Below, piece after piece: positions 1 to 11,448 of a stretch of DNA of 64,000 bases. This DNA is from Drosophila miranda. Its lineage: Eukaryota; Arthropoda; Insecta; Diptera; Drosophilidae. The stretch covers positions 3,596,001 to 3,660,000 of the forward strand of contig NC_046674.1 in NCBI RefSeq assembly GCF_003369915.1, given 5' to 3'. The notes beneath the pieces were generated by a model. The model was not told where the DNA came from. It did not search any database and was given only the letters and a program-made list of their open reading frames with translations. The first letter of the stretch is position 1, and each line of letters opens with the position of its first letter. Position numbers and translations under genes: made by a program.

Positions 1-3000
1 CGTCTTGCCCTTCACCACACGCTCCCCGCTATGAGCATACTCATCCGACAAATCGTCCTTGAAGATGCCACAGCGGCGAGGAGAGCGCATGGCACGGCTG
101 GACCGCTCCCACAGGCCAATGTCGGAGTAGGACAGGGCTGCGCTTTTCTTTGATTCACCCTGCTTCAGCGCTTTGAGGCGGCTTGCTGATCGAGGAGGTG
201 GTCCTGCCGAGCAATGCAGGGCCACATCCTCGGTGTGATTGCAGTTGTGGTCGCCCCAGTTCCAGTGGCTGCATTTGTCGATGCTGCTCTCATTGCCAAA
301 GCACATCACCTGATCCAGCCAAATGGGTCCGTTTCCATGGCCAAAGATGTTATTCTCCAGTTTCTGTGGGTTTTCAAGGGAAAAGATCTTTCACTAGCAT
401 TCACTAGAATTCTCTACTTAACTGCCTTACCGCTGGTCCATAGTAGCCCAAGGAATTGCATGCCACCTGGGCAGACTTTAAGTTGAAGTCATCATCGCAC
501 ACGCTACCCCACACGCCATGGTATTTGACTTCCAGTCGGCCTTCATTGGAGCTGCGACCTCCCTCCAAACGAAACTCCACAGGAGCCTGTGTGGGAATGA
601 TCATCATTAGATTGCATTGGGGATACTTCTCCACCTGTGTTTAACCCACCTGACAAACGGTCGGGCTTTCGTCCGACTTATCTGCACAGTCCGCAGTATG
701 GTCGCAAACGAAGGCTGGCGGTATGCACTCCTTGGAGGTCTGACAGAGCCAGTAGTTGTTCGGACACTTCATCATGGGGACCTTGCAGGCAACGCCGGCC
801 ACCTCATCGACTCCACAATTGTGGACGCCCCAGCCCTTGAAGTTGCAATCCTTCAGCATCGTTTCGTTGCCCTGGCACTCGACCTCGTCCATGGCGTAGT
901 TAAAGTTCTGATCGGCAGGAGCATAAAAGGAGCTACCGCGGACCTCTTGGGCACCCAACTTGTAGCCCAGCTCCCGACACACCACATCGGCGTCCCTTAG
1001 CCCGAACTTGTCATCGCACACATAGCCCCACTGGCCATTGACTGGAAAATGGTAATGGTTAAGTATACACTTCATTCTCTTGGTTTATCTACTCACTTTT
1101 GACTGATATCCGACCCATGTGCGGCATCTCTCCGCCGGTCAGACGCACCTCGTAGCCCAAGTGATTGCAGTTGCTCTCGTCTTGGCGATTTCCACAGTGG
1201 TTAAAGCCATCACAGACAGAGTCCTGCGGCACGCAGATTCCGTTCTGGCAATCGAATTCGCAGGTTTCATTGAAGGAGCTTCGCACATCTATTCTGGATG
1301 TGACAGACTCGGCATTCGGATTAGTCATCATCTTCCAGTCGGTCTCCTTCTCCGGCTGCTGATGTTCGGGGAGTTCCCATTCGGGTAAGGTTTCCTTTTT
1401 AGGGAAGGGATTGGGCATCTTCGGATGACGACGATGGAAATCGGGGCTGTGCTCGTGGTGTCTGTGTGGATTGTGGTGATGAGAGTAAGGGGGAGGATGG
1501 TTGTGTTTTTGGAGGGAGAGCGGATCGAGGAGATTTGGATGGCGTCTGTGGAAGTCACGACTGTGACCGGACGCGTGCCAATTGATTGTGGTTGTTTCGA
1601 TTTCCGCTCTGCGGGTGCTCCGATGGAAGTCAGTCGGGGATTGGTACGTGGTGGGATCTATGGTCTGCTCGGTTCGGGCCGTTTCCCCGGCATCTGGAAA
1701 AACAGAGTAGTCGTCAGTTAGGTCCAAGCTCTCCTGTTCCCCGGCTTTAATCAGTTCGGCGTCATCGTCTGGATTGGGTGTTGTGGTAGCTACTCTTTCA
1801 GGTATTGAAGTTATTGTTGTGGTGCTAGTAGTCGTTGAAGTGCTAGTGCTCGTTAGAGGTTTGCTAATCACAGAGACTATCGCCGATTCTGCCTGCTTGG
1901 CCTGTCTCTCCTGGGCATTGCCACTGTGATTGAAGTAAGGACGTAGCATAAGCTTCAGAGCCTCACTGATGGCCAGTTGGGAGACTGGATCAGCCGGTGT
2001 GGAGGCTTGCGAGGAAAGACTCTTGGGAGGACTATAAAACTGGTGATTAAAGGGAGGCGGCGCCAGCCCACTTCTCTCGCTTGTAGTCGCCTCTGTTGGT
2101 AAATCTATCTCCTCATATTCAAAATTGTCTTCAGCAACGAGCAGATCGTCGGAGTCGTCAGTTCGAGCTGTCGTCGTACTGGTTATCACTGACCCCTTGG
2201 CCCAGGAGGCATTACGCGAATGGGATATGCCCGCATACGAGGGACTGTAGTGCGGATGACTGGCACTCTGTGGCACCGACGCATTGCCTATGTGCGGATA
2301 AATGGGATACGTGTGCAGCTTCGAGGGCGTCTTTGTTGTAGGTATCTGCGTGGGTATAGGGGGACTGGGGTTGGGCGGCAGTAGTCCCCCATAAAGATTC
2401 GATTCATCGGAAGGAGCTCCCCGATAGCTGGGCCTCTCATTGGGGCTGGGTAAATGGGGCTGCAGAGAGGCACTTGGATTGAAACGGGTTCCTATCTGAT
2501 GTGATTCACTAGGCAGCTGATCGAAATCGTGATTAGGTGGAAGCAATCCCTGACTGGGTATTCTCGGATGGGTCTGAGGATCTTGTGGTTTCTGTTGATT
2601 GGGAAAAGATTCGGGAGTGTAACCCAAATCGATTGGTTGCTGTCCTGCTAAGGGGGTTCCGGATGGGTGTTCCCTTTCAAGAGGTCGCTGTTCTGCTAAA
2701 TGATCTCTGAAATGGGGTTCCCTTCCACTAGGCTGATACTGATTGTATGTCGGTGGATTGTCAGGCTTATAGTCAAGTTCTAGGGGTTGTTGTCCACCAA
2801 GAGGAGCAAGTGGAGGCATTGATGGTGTTTGTTTTGGGGGAATGGGCTGCCATCTGTTGGTCGGTGAGCCGTGTTCGACACTGGGGCTGAAGTTGTACCC
2901 CGAAGCAATAGATCCTGGAGCCTGTCCTCGCGGGTTCGCTTCCTCCTCAACACGTTCGGCGTAGAACACCTGGCCAGGAGTGGTGGGTGCCATGGTGGCC

Positions 3001-6000
3001 AGAGGAGCGATGGGCACCATGGGTGCCAGAGGAGTCTTAGATGTAGGATAATTACGGTTAGGCTGAAGGGATCCCTCCACATAGAGCACACTCTGGGTGG
3101 GGGATCGATGGTCGTAGGAGCTGCCCTGACCGGACCAACCCTGCGAAGGATTGGCATGATACTGTGGACTGTGCTGGAAGCCGATGCCAGGAGGGCGCTG
3201 CATATTCATATCTCTCCAGCGATCGCCGTCGCCAACCACTGTGGTCGTTGTCCTGGCCACATACCGGTTTCCCCACTGATCCTGGCCGGCTGTCTCGTAG
3301 GATTTTGACTGGCGATTGTCTGCAAGTAGAAGGAGAGGATTTAACACTAGTCGGACACGACCCAAGGGTTAGTAACCATTAAGCTGATCCCTCCACCCAT
3401 AAGAGGCTTCCCCTTCCCCCCCCACGATATAATCGCAGCGATCGTGGCTTGGCAGCTCTGCGTCCGGCCCACACAATCGACGGGAAATACTAAAAATCTG
3501 TCCACTCGGACAGTCGTAGATTTCGGCCTGGCCCGGCTGGCATCTGATGAACTTGCTGGAAATCCTCGGATGTGGCAGGGATCCACTGACTCCCACGGGA
3601 CAGACGGTTTTGACTCCCTCGGATTTCATTTGCTGCGTCCACTCGTAGATGATCAGCAGCTCGCTGTTCGTGTAGAGGCGATCCTCACGCATCACTTGCT
3701 CCTTGGGCTGGCACAGACCACGGCGTACACTGAAATATTGGTCTGCCGGACAGCTCGTCAGGATCATTCCGTTTGGCCCGCAGCTCAGGAACTTCGCGCA
3801 GTCGAAAGGATAGACAAAGTACCCACTGGCCCCCGTGGGACATCTCACAACTGGAAGGACATAGTGTCAGGCTCGTCAACACACAATTTGGAACTCGCTT
3901 AAGTCCTACTCACAGGCATCCTCCTCCACGGACCTCTGCTGGTTATACGGTATGCGATCCCCGCTGGCCACTTGCTGATGGGGCACGCAAAAGCCGCGAG
4001 AAATGCTGAAGACATCGGTGGTCGAACATCTCCGTGTCAGAGTGTGACCCTCCATGCAATGAAGATAGCCCATGGCATCGAAGGGATTTGGGAACAGGCC
4101 GGTCACTCTGGGCGGACACATCAAAGCAGCAGGCGCTGGCTGGTAGCCTCCTTCTTGTGGGAAGCCCCTGCCCTGCGATTGCTGGTATCCTCCGTCAAAG
4201 GCAGGTCCAGTTGGTTGTGCTTGTGGCGGATATCCTGCAGCCTGTGGAAAGCTGCTCCCCAGCGATGGCTGATTTCCTCCGCCAAATCCAGGTACATATC
4301 GTTGTGGCTGGTACCTTCCGTCAAGTGGAAGTCCTGAATGTTGTGGCTGATATCCTCCGTCATGTGGGAAGCCCCTTCCCGGCAAGGGCTGTTCTGATTC
4401 GGCCTCTTCGCTCAATTCATGCTGTGTCTCGCCCAGATACTCGACGCGATCGTAGGACGCCGTTACCTTGTCCCTGGCCACGCAGATCTGCTGTGAGATG
4501 CTGAAGACCTCACCCTGCTTGCAGCTCTCGATGGCGGTCTGCTGATCCCAGCAGATTACATACTTGGTGCAGTCAAAGGGATGCAAATAATAGCCCTGGC
4601 TTCGGGGAGGACACGTGATCATTGTGAGGTCCTGCATGAAGTCCGCTGAGAGGGAGATGCTGCATCTCGAATCAATAGTAAAGGATCAGTGTTTCAGGAA
4701 GCTTACTCAAGAACTGGCCACTGAGATATACGTAATCCAGGAAGTCATGGGCAGAGAGGAGATGACGCGCCGCGCACACGCGTTGGGAGAGACTGAAGAC
4801 GAAACCCGATGGACAACCCTCCACCTGGAGAAGCCCATTTTGGCACTTTACAAAGTGACCCGCATGGAAGGGATATGGATAGTTGCCTTGGAGATTTCGT
4901 GGACACGATCTGAGTGGAGATTGCAGGGTCTGACTGTCTTGATAGCTGTACGTAGTCTGAGCCTGCAGTTCCTCCAAGAACTTGACGCGATCTTCACTGT
5001 TCAGCTGACTGCGCGGCCGGCAAGCTTTCTGCGACAGACTGAAGGCCATCTGTTGCTCACAGGCGAGAATGGTCATCTTGCTAGCAGAGCATCGGACATA
5101 TTTGCCAGCATCGTAGGGATAGAGGTGGAGGCCGTCGGTGCCACCAGGACAAGCGGATAGGATCATAGCTGGGAGAGTCAAAGGGTAAATGAAAATGCTT
5201 GACCCCGATGATAGGACTTACAATACTCGTAGCTGATCTCCGAGGTAATGTATGTCACATAGTCGGAGTACACCAATTGGGACTTGAGCTGGCAATACCC
5301 CCTGGATATGCTAAACACATAGCCAGGCTGGCAGCTCTGAACGGCCACTTTTCCGGCCTTGCAATTGAGAAACTTGGTCTGATCGAAGGGATGGACAAAG
5401 AGACCATCCACTCCCGCAGGGCACAGGAGATCGCTTGGATTCGTCTCCACTGCAGTGGAATGGTTGGCTAAGAAGGGGCTGATACTGATTAGCGTTCATT
5501 CAAAAGTAGCGAGCAAAGAATGGATTGCAGAATGGTAAAACACGCCCAAATGGAAAAGCAATGAGTAAAGCAAAAAAGTGAAAGAAGAATGATTCGACTT
5601 ACAAGAAGGCTGTGTGGGTTCGTAAATATGCTCTGGACCACTCGAGTGGGCTGCCGTTTGACTCGTTTTAGTATGCGCTGATGGATTGAGGGCCGTCGAA
5701 GCACTCCTGCCACTGCAGTCCACTTTAAAGGCAAAATCACAGGTGCTGCTGGCAGTGCTCCATGCTGTTCCTGGCCCACAGCTTTCAACGAAGGTCTGAC
5801 CATTGGCGCAATTCAGGAACTTGGTGCAGTCGAAGGGATGGACTTGAAGTCCAAAAGCGCCCGGTGGACATGAAGCATAGCCGTTTACATTCAGGTTTTT
5901 TCCATATGACTGTCGTCCTGCGCCGTCTTCACTTGGTTCGTGCTGCGCCTCCCGTAGATACTCCACGCGGTCGTAGTTTGCTGCCAGTTGATCCTTGGAA

Positions 6001-8283
6001 ACACATCTCTGCAGGGAGATGCTGAACACCAGGCCCTGCTGGCAGCTTTCGATGGCAGTCTGCTGATCGAGGCACTTCAGATACTTGGTACAGTCGAAGG
6101 GATGCAGATAATATCCCCTGCTCTGCGGAGGACATGCAACAGCTGTGAAATCATGCATAAATTCAGCTGCGAAAGGAGAATGTCACTTCGGATCAATGCT
6201 GAATGTGTATGGGGTTAGCTTACTGGAGAACTCAACGCTGAGGTAGGAATAATCCAGATATTCATGCGCAGAGAGGAGATGACGAGCCGCACACGCGCGT
6301 TTGGAGAGACTGAAAACGAAGCCAGATGGACAACATTCTACCTGGAGAAGCCCATTTTGGCACTTTACAAAGTGACCCGCATGGAAGGGATATGGATAGT
6401 TGCCTTGAAGGTTGAGGGGACAAGATCTGAGCGAGGACAGAACTGTTGGCCCATGACTGTCTAGATAACTGACAGTAGTGGTCGTCTGAACTTCTATTTC
6501 CTCCCAGAACCTGACCCGATCTCCACTGCGGACTTGACGACGCGGCCGACAATCTCTTTGCGACAGACTGAAAGCATTCTGCGGCCCACACTCGAGGATG
6601 GACATTTGGCCACTAGCGAAGCATCGGACATATTTCACAGCATCATAAGGATAGAGATGGAGGCCTTCTAGTCCGTTAGGACATGCAGTTAGTATCAGAG
6701 CTGAGAGAGTGAACTGATTTAAGGAAAATGGAAGGAAAATTCACCAAATCGGGGGACTTACAAAACTCGTAGCTGATCTCAGAGATAGTATAAGTGACAT
6801 AGTCATTGAGGATCAACTGAGATTTCAGATGGCAATACCCCTTCGATATGCTAAACACATTTCCGGATTGACAGCCCTGAACGGCCACCTTTCCGTCCTT
6901 ACAATTGAGGAACTTGGTCTGATCGAAGGGATGAACAAAAAGACCATTCGCTCCGGTAGGACACAGTATATCGCTGACATGAAGCTCGGAAGAATTGAAA
7001 GTAGAAGCTAAGATAAGGCATTGGAGGAAAGATTATATACATATATCAAAAAACATGGAAAGCAATATAGATCAAAAGCAGGCAAAAGCAAAGGCATGAA
7101 CCGCATGAATCGAGATGAGAAACCAAACCCAAATAGAAAAGGAGATGAACCAAAGCAAGGCAAAGCAGGATTAAGATCAGGAATAAAATTCGACTTACAG
7201 GACGACTGGGAGGAAGAGGAGGCTGAAAAAACACATACCAATCTGTGGGCATCGAAGTTCTGCCCAGGGGGACATTGCTCAACCCTCGCTTGGACACCGA
7301 TGCCGCATACCAGATACTTGTACGGATCCCGGTGATGCTGATGGAGCCCACGCAGACCGGGAGGACAGCGTGGGACTTCCGAGGAGACTTGAGAGAAGCC
7401 TTACCCAGGTGTTAGTTAGTCGTAATCGGTGAGCATTAATCATACATACCTTGTCCGGCCGCTTCTGCCCCACAGTCGACGGTGCTCTTGTGAACACAAA
7501 CTAGGGCGGATGGACTGAATGCCGTGCCAGGTCCGCAGTCCTGCACAAAGGCTTTTCCATTGGCGCAATTGAGAAACTTTGTACAATCCGTCGGATGTGG
7601 CTGCAATCCAATCACTCCAGGCGTACACCTGGGCTCTGTATCCACTTCCCTCAGACGCGCAGATCGATTCGGCTCAGCTGCTTGTGCTCCTCCTGCAGGC
7701 GTGGCACATGCCACATTGCTGGGATGATCGCACACCAGCGTTCTGGCATTGAAAAGGGTTCCGGGCGCACATGTCTGGATGGTGGGACTGCCGTTGTGGC
7801 AGTTCACGTAGCGATGACAGTCATAGGGATAGGACACCACTCCCGAGAACTGAGGAGGACAGGCTCCACCTCCAACTCCACCCTCCGATGGTCGCTCGTA
7901 GATGGGCTGCTCTTGAATGTTCCCGCTGCTCCCGTACGCTGAGTGCCCTGCCGATAACCCGGCTTGTTCTGCCTGATTGCTGCCTGTCGTCCGGTAGCCA
8001 CCAGAATGATAAGCATTTGCCTCATGCCCCTGTCGAATGCATAATTGCGAAATAAGTATTATTAAAAACATCAATTGAATTCGATCTTTGGGGTACAGCT
8101 TGTAATTAGGATCAATTTAAGTGCGCAAACACTTCCTGTCTACAATTGGCAAACTAATTCGTAATCGGAATCCCAGGGAAAGGAGGGTTCTTCTGTTCTG
8201 AATAATAATCCACGGAATATTCACACAATACTAACATTGACCACCAGGAGCAACAACCAAAGGCCCAAAAGCCACTTGGCCAT
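1..8283 (-). CDS. Tequila: Tequila: mosaic chitin-binding/SRCR/LDLa protease (N-terminal 2,384 residues, 3' end off window)
   Basis: Secreted multidomain protein of the neurotrypsin/GRAAL family. I built 14 coding exons with consistent phases: 8236-8283, 7450-8029, 7199-7387, 6762-7007, 6224-6700, 5603-6166, 5222-5467, 4707-5168, 3914-4645, 3377-3850, 1097-3319, 650-1041, 431-586, 1-363. The start is the ATG at 8283 because it gives a signal peptide (MAKWLLGLWLLLLVVN) spliced in phase 0 to GHEANAYH. Residues about 40-1330 hold fifteen peritrophin-A-like CBM14 domains (CPxxxG...HPFD...KFxxC). Residues 1340-2040 are Pro/Ser/Thr/His-rich and mucin-like. Then come LDLa (CQNGICVPQDSVCDG), SRCR, LDLa, SRCR, and a linker containing CGIFKDD, whose Cys usually tethers the protease domain. 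The trypsin domain itself is not in the window. The donor ending exon 3377-3850 (G|GTTACT) is weak and was chosen by phase. Identity is strong; exact isoforms are inferred. Confidence 0.93.
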
Positions 8284-8873
8284 GTTTCCTTGGACGATAA
8301 TTATGTTTTTTTGAATATTTATATATGTATATTCCTTTAATCTACAGATACTGATAGCAACTGTTCAAAGATTTTGCCCGAGACGCGATCAAATTTCTGT
8401 TTTAACTTGTAGTCCCGCTCAAGTCTCAGCCTCGACTGACTCAGCGCTCGCATTTCAATTCTATTGGAAAGAGGGAATCTCTATCTCTGCTCCCTGCTCG
8501 CTGATAGATGCTGATGAGGCTCTCGTCGCAGAGCCAATTGAGTCTGGAATTATCTGTTTTAGTAATCTCAAGACCTTTTTTTGTACTGTCTTATCGCTGC
8601 ATTTTGTTTGTATTATTTTTTTGATGGTTTTTCCCTCACATTTTTCTGTTCTGTTTTGAAACTACTGATAATGAATTAGATGATGGATGGATCACATCCA
8701 CGATGTGATGATGATGATGATCTACAATGGCGCATAGACGCGTATACTCTTGATGCATTTTATGGCTGCTCTGCTTATATTTACACAACGGTCAACGCAT
8801 TTAACAAACAACTTAAGTCTCACCTAATTTAGACTAGATAGATGACTATGGCTATGGTTCTATGGAGATTGGA
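8284..8873. other. Tequila leader/promoter and COX18 3' flank
   Basis: This 590-bp gap lies between the Tequila start codon and the COX18 stop codon. It must contain the Tequila 5' UTR and promoter. An initiator-like TCAGTC occurs on the minus strand at 8434-8439, about 150 bp upstream of the Tequila ATG. The rest is AT-rich with a GATGAT microsatellite near 8680-8720. I see no open frame or RNA gene here. Confidence 0.4.
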
Positions 8874-9981
8874 TCACTTGGTTGTCGGCTTATCTGCAGG
8901 CTGCGGAGCGAGCTTCACTCTTTGCTGTATCTTTAGCCAGATCTGGTCGTACGGTTGGCTCAGTTCCGTTTGGGTTTTGGGTATTCCCACTGCCCGTCGC
9001 ACTTCGGGGGAGAGAAGCAACATATTTTGGGCCAGACCAAAGGTGCTGGAGGCCACCCAGTACACACAGAGAGCCGAGGGCACGGTGCAGGCCACTGGTA
9101 CCATAACGACGCTCAGTCCGCGAAACACATGATTGGCAATGTTCTGCAGACGTGTGGGCGGCCGTGTTCTCGTCATGGCTTGGAGCTCTATGATGCCCAG
9201 ATTGAGGAGGCCTAGGGTCACAGGCAGTATATAGGAACTGTCCACCACAGTGAGGTTTGGTATCCAGCCAAATCCGCCAATTGTCATTTCTGTGGCGGTA
9301 ATCTGGGCTTGTAATGTGGTCGGATCCGGCAGCATGTAAACCAAATTGCGAAGGGCGACGGACTGGAAAATCCACAGAGGAATCTGACCCCACAGCACGA
9401 TGATTGTCTTCATTGGATGGCAGTTGTCGCGCACTATCAGTTTTTGCCATTGCTTCTTAATCTGAAAGGAAGGGGAATTAGCAATTGCTTAATGAAATTG
9501 TCTCTCTTATGCAAACCGAACGCCTGTAGACGATTAACGTTTCCTTGTCACTCCACTTGAATTTCTGCCTAGCCATCGCCGCCTCACGCTTCAGCTCCTC
9601 CACTAGAGCTGGCATTTCCAAGCCTATCCGTTCTATGCGCGCAGTAATTTTTTGCTGGTAAATCGTCAGCGGCAACGTGACGACACCTCGAAACAGGAAC
9701 GTGGACAGCACAATGGAGGACCACCAGGGCAGGTTACTGTAGTCGTGGATCTGGATAAGTGCATCCTGCATATAGGCAACTGGAGTGCTATTTGATAGAG
9801 TCTGCCAAAATCCCACTAGATCGCCAGAATTGGCGAGTTGCACACTTGCCGCCGCCGCTTCTGTTGATGCCAGGCGACGATCGAGCGTGCCGTTTGGTGT
9901 GCTTGCCCGTAAGTAGCCATTGGTGTAGGTGGCCGCAGTGTTTGGCCGTCGGCAGGCACGCAGCAGCAGCAACGTTGTCAT
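8874..9981 (-). CDS. Cox18: COX18-type mitochondrial inner-membrane insertase (OXA1/YidC family)
   Basis: Two exons, 9517-9981 and 8874-9461, encode 350 residues. The family inserts the C-terminal tail of cytochrome c oxidase subunit 2 across the mitochondrial inner membrane. The N-terminus MTTLLLLRACRRPNTAA is Arg-containing and free of acids, as expected of a presequence. The hydrophobic core begins with LPWWSSIVLSTFLFRGV, followed by the diagnostic VRDNCHP and WGQIPLWIFQS motifs after the intron, then TVPSALCVYWVASS near the last membrane segments. These resemble COX18 more closely than OXA1. The intron is 55 nt; the exon 1 donor (TCG|GTTTGC) is weak, but both sides are in phase 0 and join YRRS to IKKQWQKL. 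A motif 1 element lies about 70 bp upstream of the ATG. The fly locus is probably CG4942, from memory. Confidence 0.9.
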
Positions 9982-10047
9982 TTAAAAATTAAAAACAAAT
10001 CTTGCTCGACCGAAAGCTGTTTCGCCTAACATTCCAGCTGATCAGAT

Positions 10048-10058
10048 TAGTGTGACCA
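10048..10058 (-). promoter_or_regulatory. Ohler motif 1 core promoter of COX18
   Basis: The minus strand reads TGGTCACACTA, a perfect match to the Drosophila motif 1 consensus YGGTCACACTR. It lies 67-77 bp upstream of the COX18 ATG, a usual spacing for a housekeeping promoter with a short leader. Confidence 0.75.
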
Positions 10059-10260
10059 TTAGCATTTTTCCTTTTCTTTTTTATTCTTCCTTCAAACGTA
10101 AACAAACTTATTCCGTTTGTCTTGCTCAAGCTCATATGTGTATGTATGAGTAAGTAAGGACAAAGTACAAAGCAAAATATAAAATTTTCATATTTAAATT
10201 TTTTTATCGATTCAATTTTTTTCATTTTACCGATTTCAAAATAAAATTTTTGCTACCTCT

Positions 10261-10268
10261 TATCGATA
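10261..10268. promoter_or_regulatory. DRE (TATCGATA) between COX18 and the F-box gene
   Basis: A perfect palindromic DNA-replication-related element (DREF/BEAF target class) sits between the motif 1 of COX18 and the likely leader exon of the F-box gene. This suggests a shared divergent housekeeping promoter. A weaker TATCGATT lies near 10204. Confidence 0.65.
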
Positions 10269-10299
10269 AAATATATTTTAAAAATACCGCAAATATACT

Positions 10300-10655
10300 G
10301 ACGAAGAACAACCAAAAAAAGTTTGCGGAAAAGTGCAACTATTAACATAATTAATTGCAGTGCAATCAATTGCAATGCTTATAGGAGAACATAAAAAACA
10401 TAAAATGCGATGCTGCGTATGACGACAGCCTTTTCAGATAGCTACGCGATCAGCAAACACCTCCAGCAGGCATTTTTATTCTTTCGCTGTGCTCCACTCC
10501 ACTCTTCTCGTCTTCTTCCTCTTTCCCTCCTCGTTTCGTGAACACAGAAACAAAAGCAACAACAAAAGGCGATATTTTGTGTGGCAAAACTGGGTGCGTC
10601 GTCATACGGAAACGGACTTATCGATGAATACATTTTTAACAACTTTAAATTGCTT
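10300..10655 (+). other. Candidate noncoding leader exon of the F-box gene
   Basis: The sequence after the DRE at 10261 ends in a good splice donor, CTT|GTAAGTAT, at 10656. The next good acceptor on this strand is TTTTCTGCAG at 11378-11387, just before the F-box start codon at 11449. The implied leader exon and 732-bp intron are typical of fly genes. The 5' end is a guess; no cap-site motif was found. The open frame crossing 10581-10655 starts with GTG, so it is not claimed as coding. Confidence 0.4.
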
Positions 10656-10755
10656 GTAAGTATTGTATTTTGTCTAAAACAAGGTTATAAGTACATGTTG
10701 CCCGCAACACCAGGTCAACCGGGTAAAAGAGGTCCTTACCCGATTCAAGTTCTGT

Positions 10756-10772
10756 TATCGATACTATCGATA
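10756..10772. promoter_or_regulatory. Tandem DRE pair (two TATCGATA, 1 bp apart)
   Basis: TATCGATA occurs at 10756-10763 and again at 10765-10772. The pair lies in the proposed leader intron of the F-box gene and could be an alternative promoter or a boundary element bound by DREF or BEAF-32, both of which favour clustered CGATA. Confidence 0.55.
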
Positions 10773-11448
10773 GTGCACTCGAGGGTTTGACACCTATTTG
10801 ATTTGAAACGAAATTAATAACGAGCTTTCCTTGGTCTCTGGGGGAAAACCATAAACTTCAAAATAGAGACTGACTAGTTTCTACATTCCTAAAAGTCAGA
10901 TGACAAACATTTCCTCTATATATTTCTATAATAACTTTTTCCGTTATACATATGGTCCACACACATCCATTGGATGTTGCCAACGGTAAACAAGTGATTA
11001 CGTAAAAACAATGCTACAGCATTGAAATTAATGAAAATCGTCAAAAATGCTCGTCACACCAATAATCATTTTTTAGTAGATATTGGTTCATATGTACCAA
11101 CCATGTAGTTACCGTATAGTTACCTTGTACAATAATATTGACCTAGCTAGATAGTAATATTCATTGGAATATTGAACAGAGAACAATTAACCCATTGTTG
11201 ACTAGTGGGTATTTAAATACACACACAAATATTATAAAACTTGAATAATTTTAGTGCAGCTCAGATGAAAGATATTGTGGTTTTTTGATGTAAGTATAGA
11301 GGAATGATAGGAATGTCCACCTGTTTAAATAGAGGGGGTTAAGTGGGTATGTATACGATTGATTTTGCCAGCCCTGATTTTCTGCAGCCCTAGCTGCACT
11401 CTTGCAATTTTTCATTGTTTAAAACGCAATAAACATTAACAACAAGTA

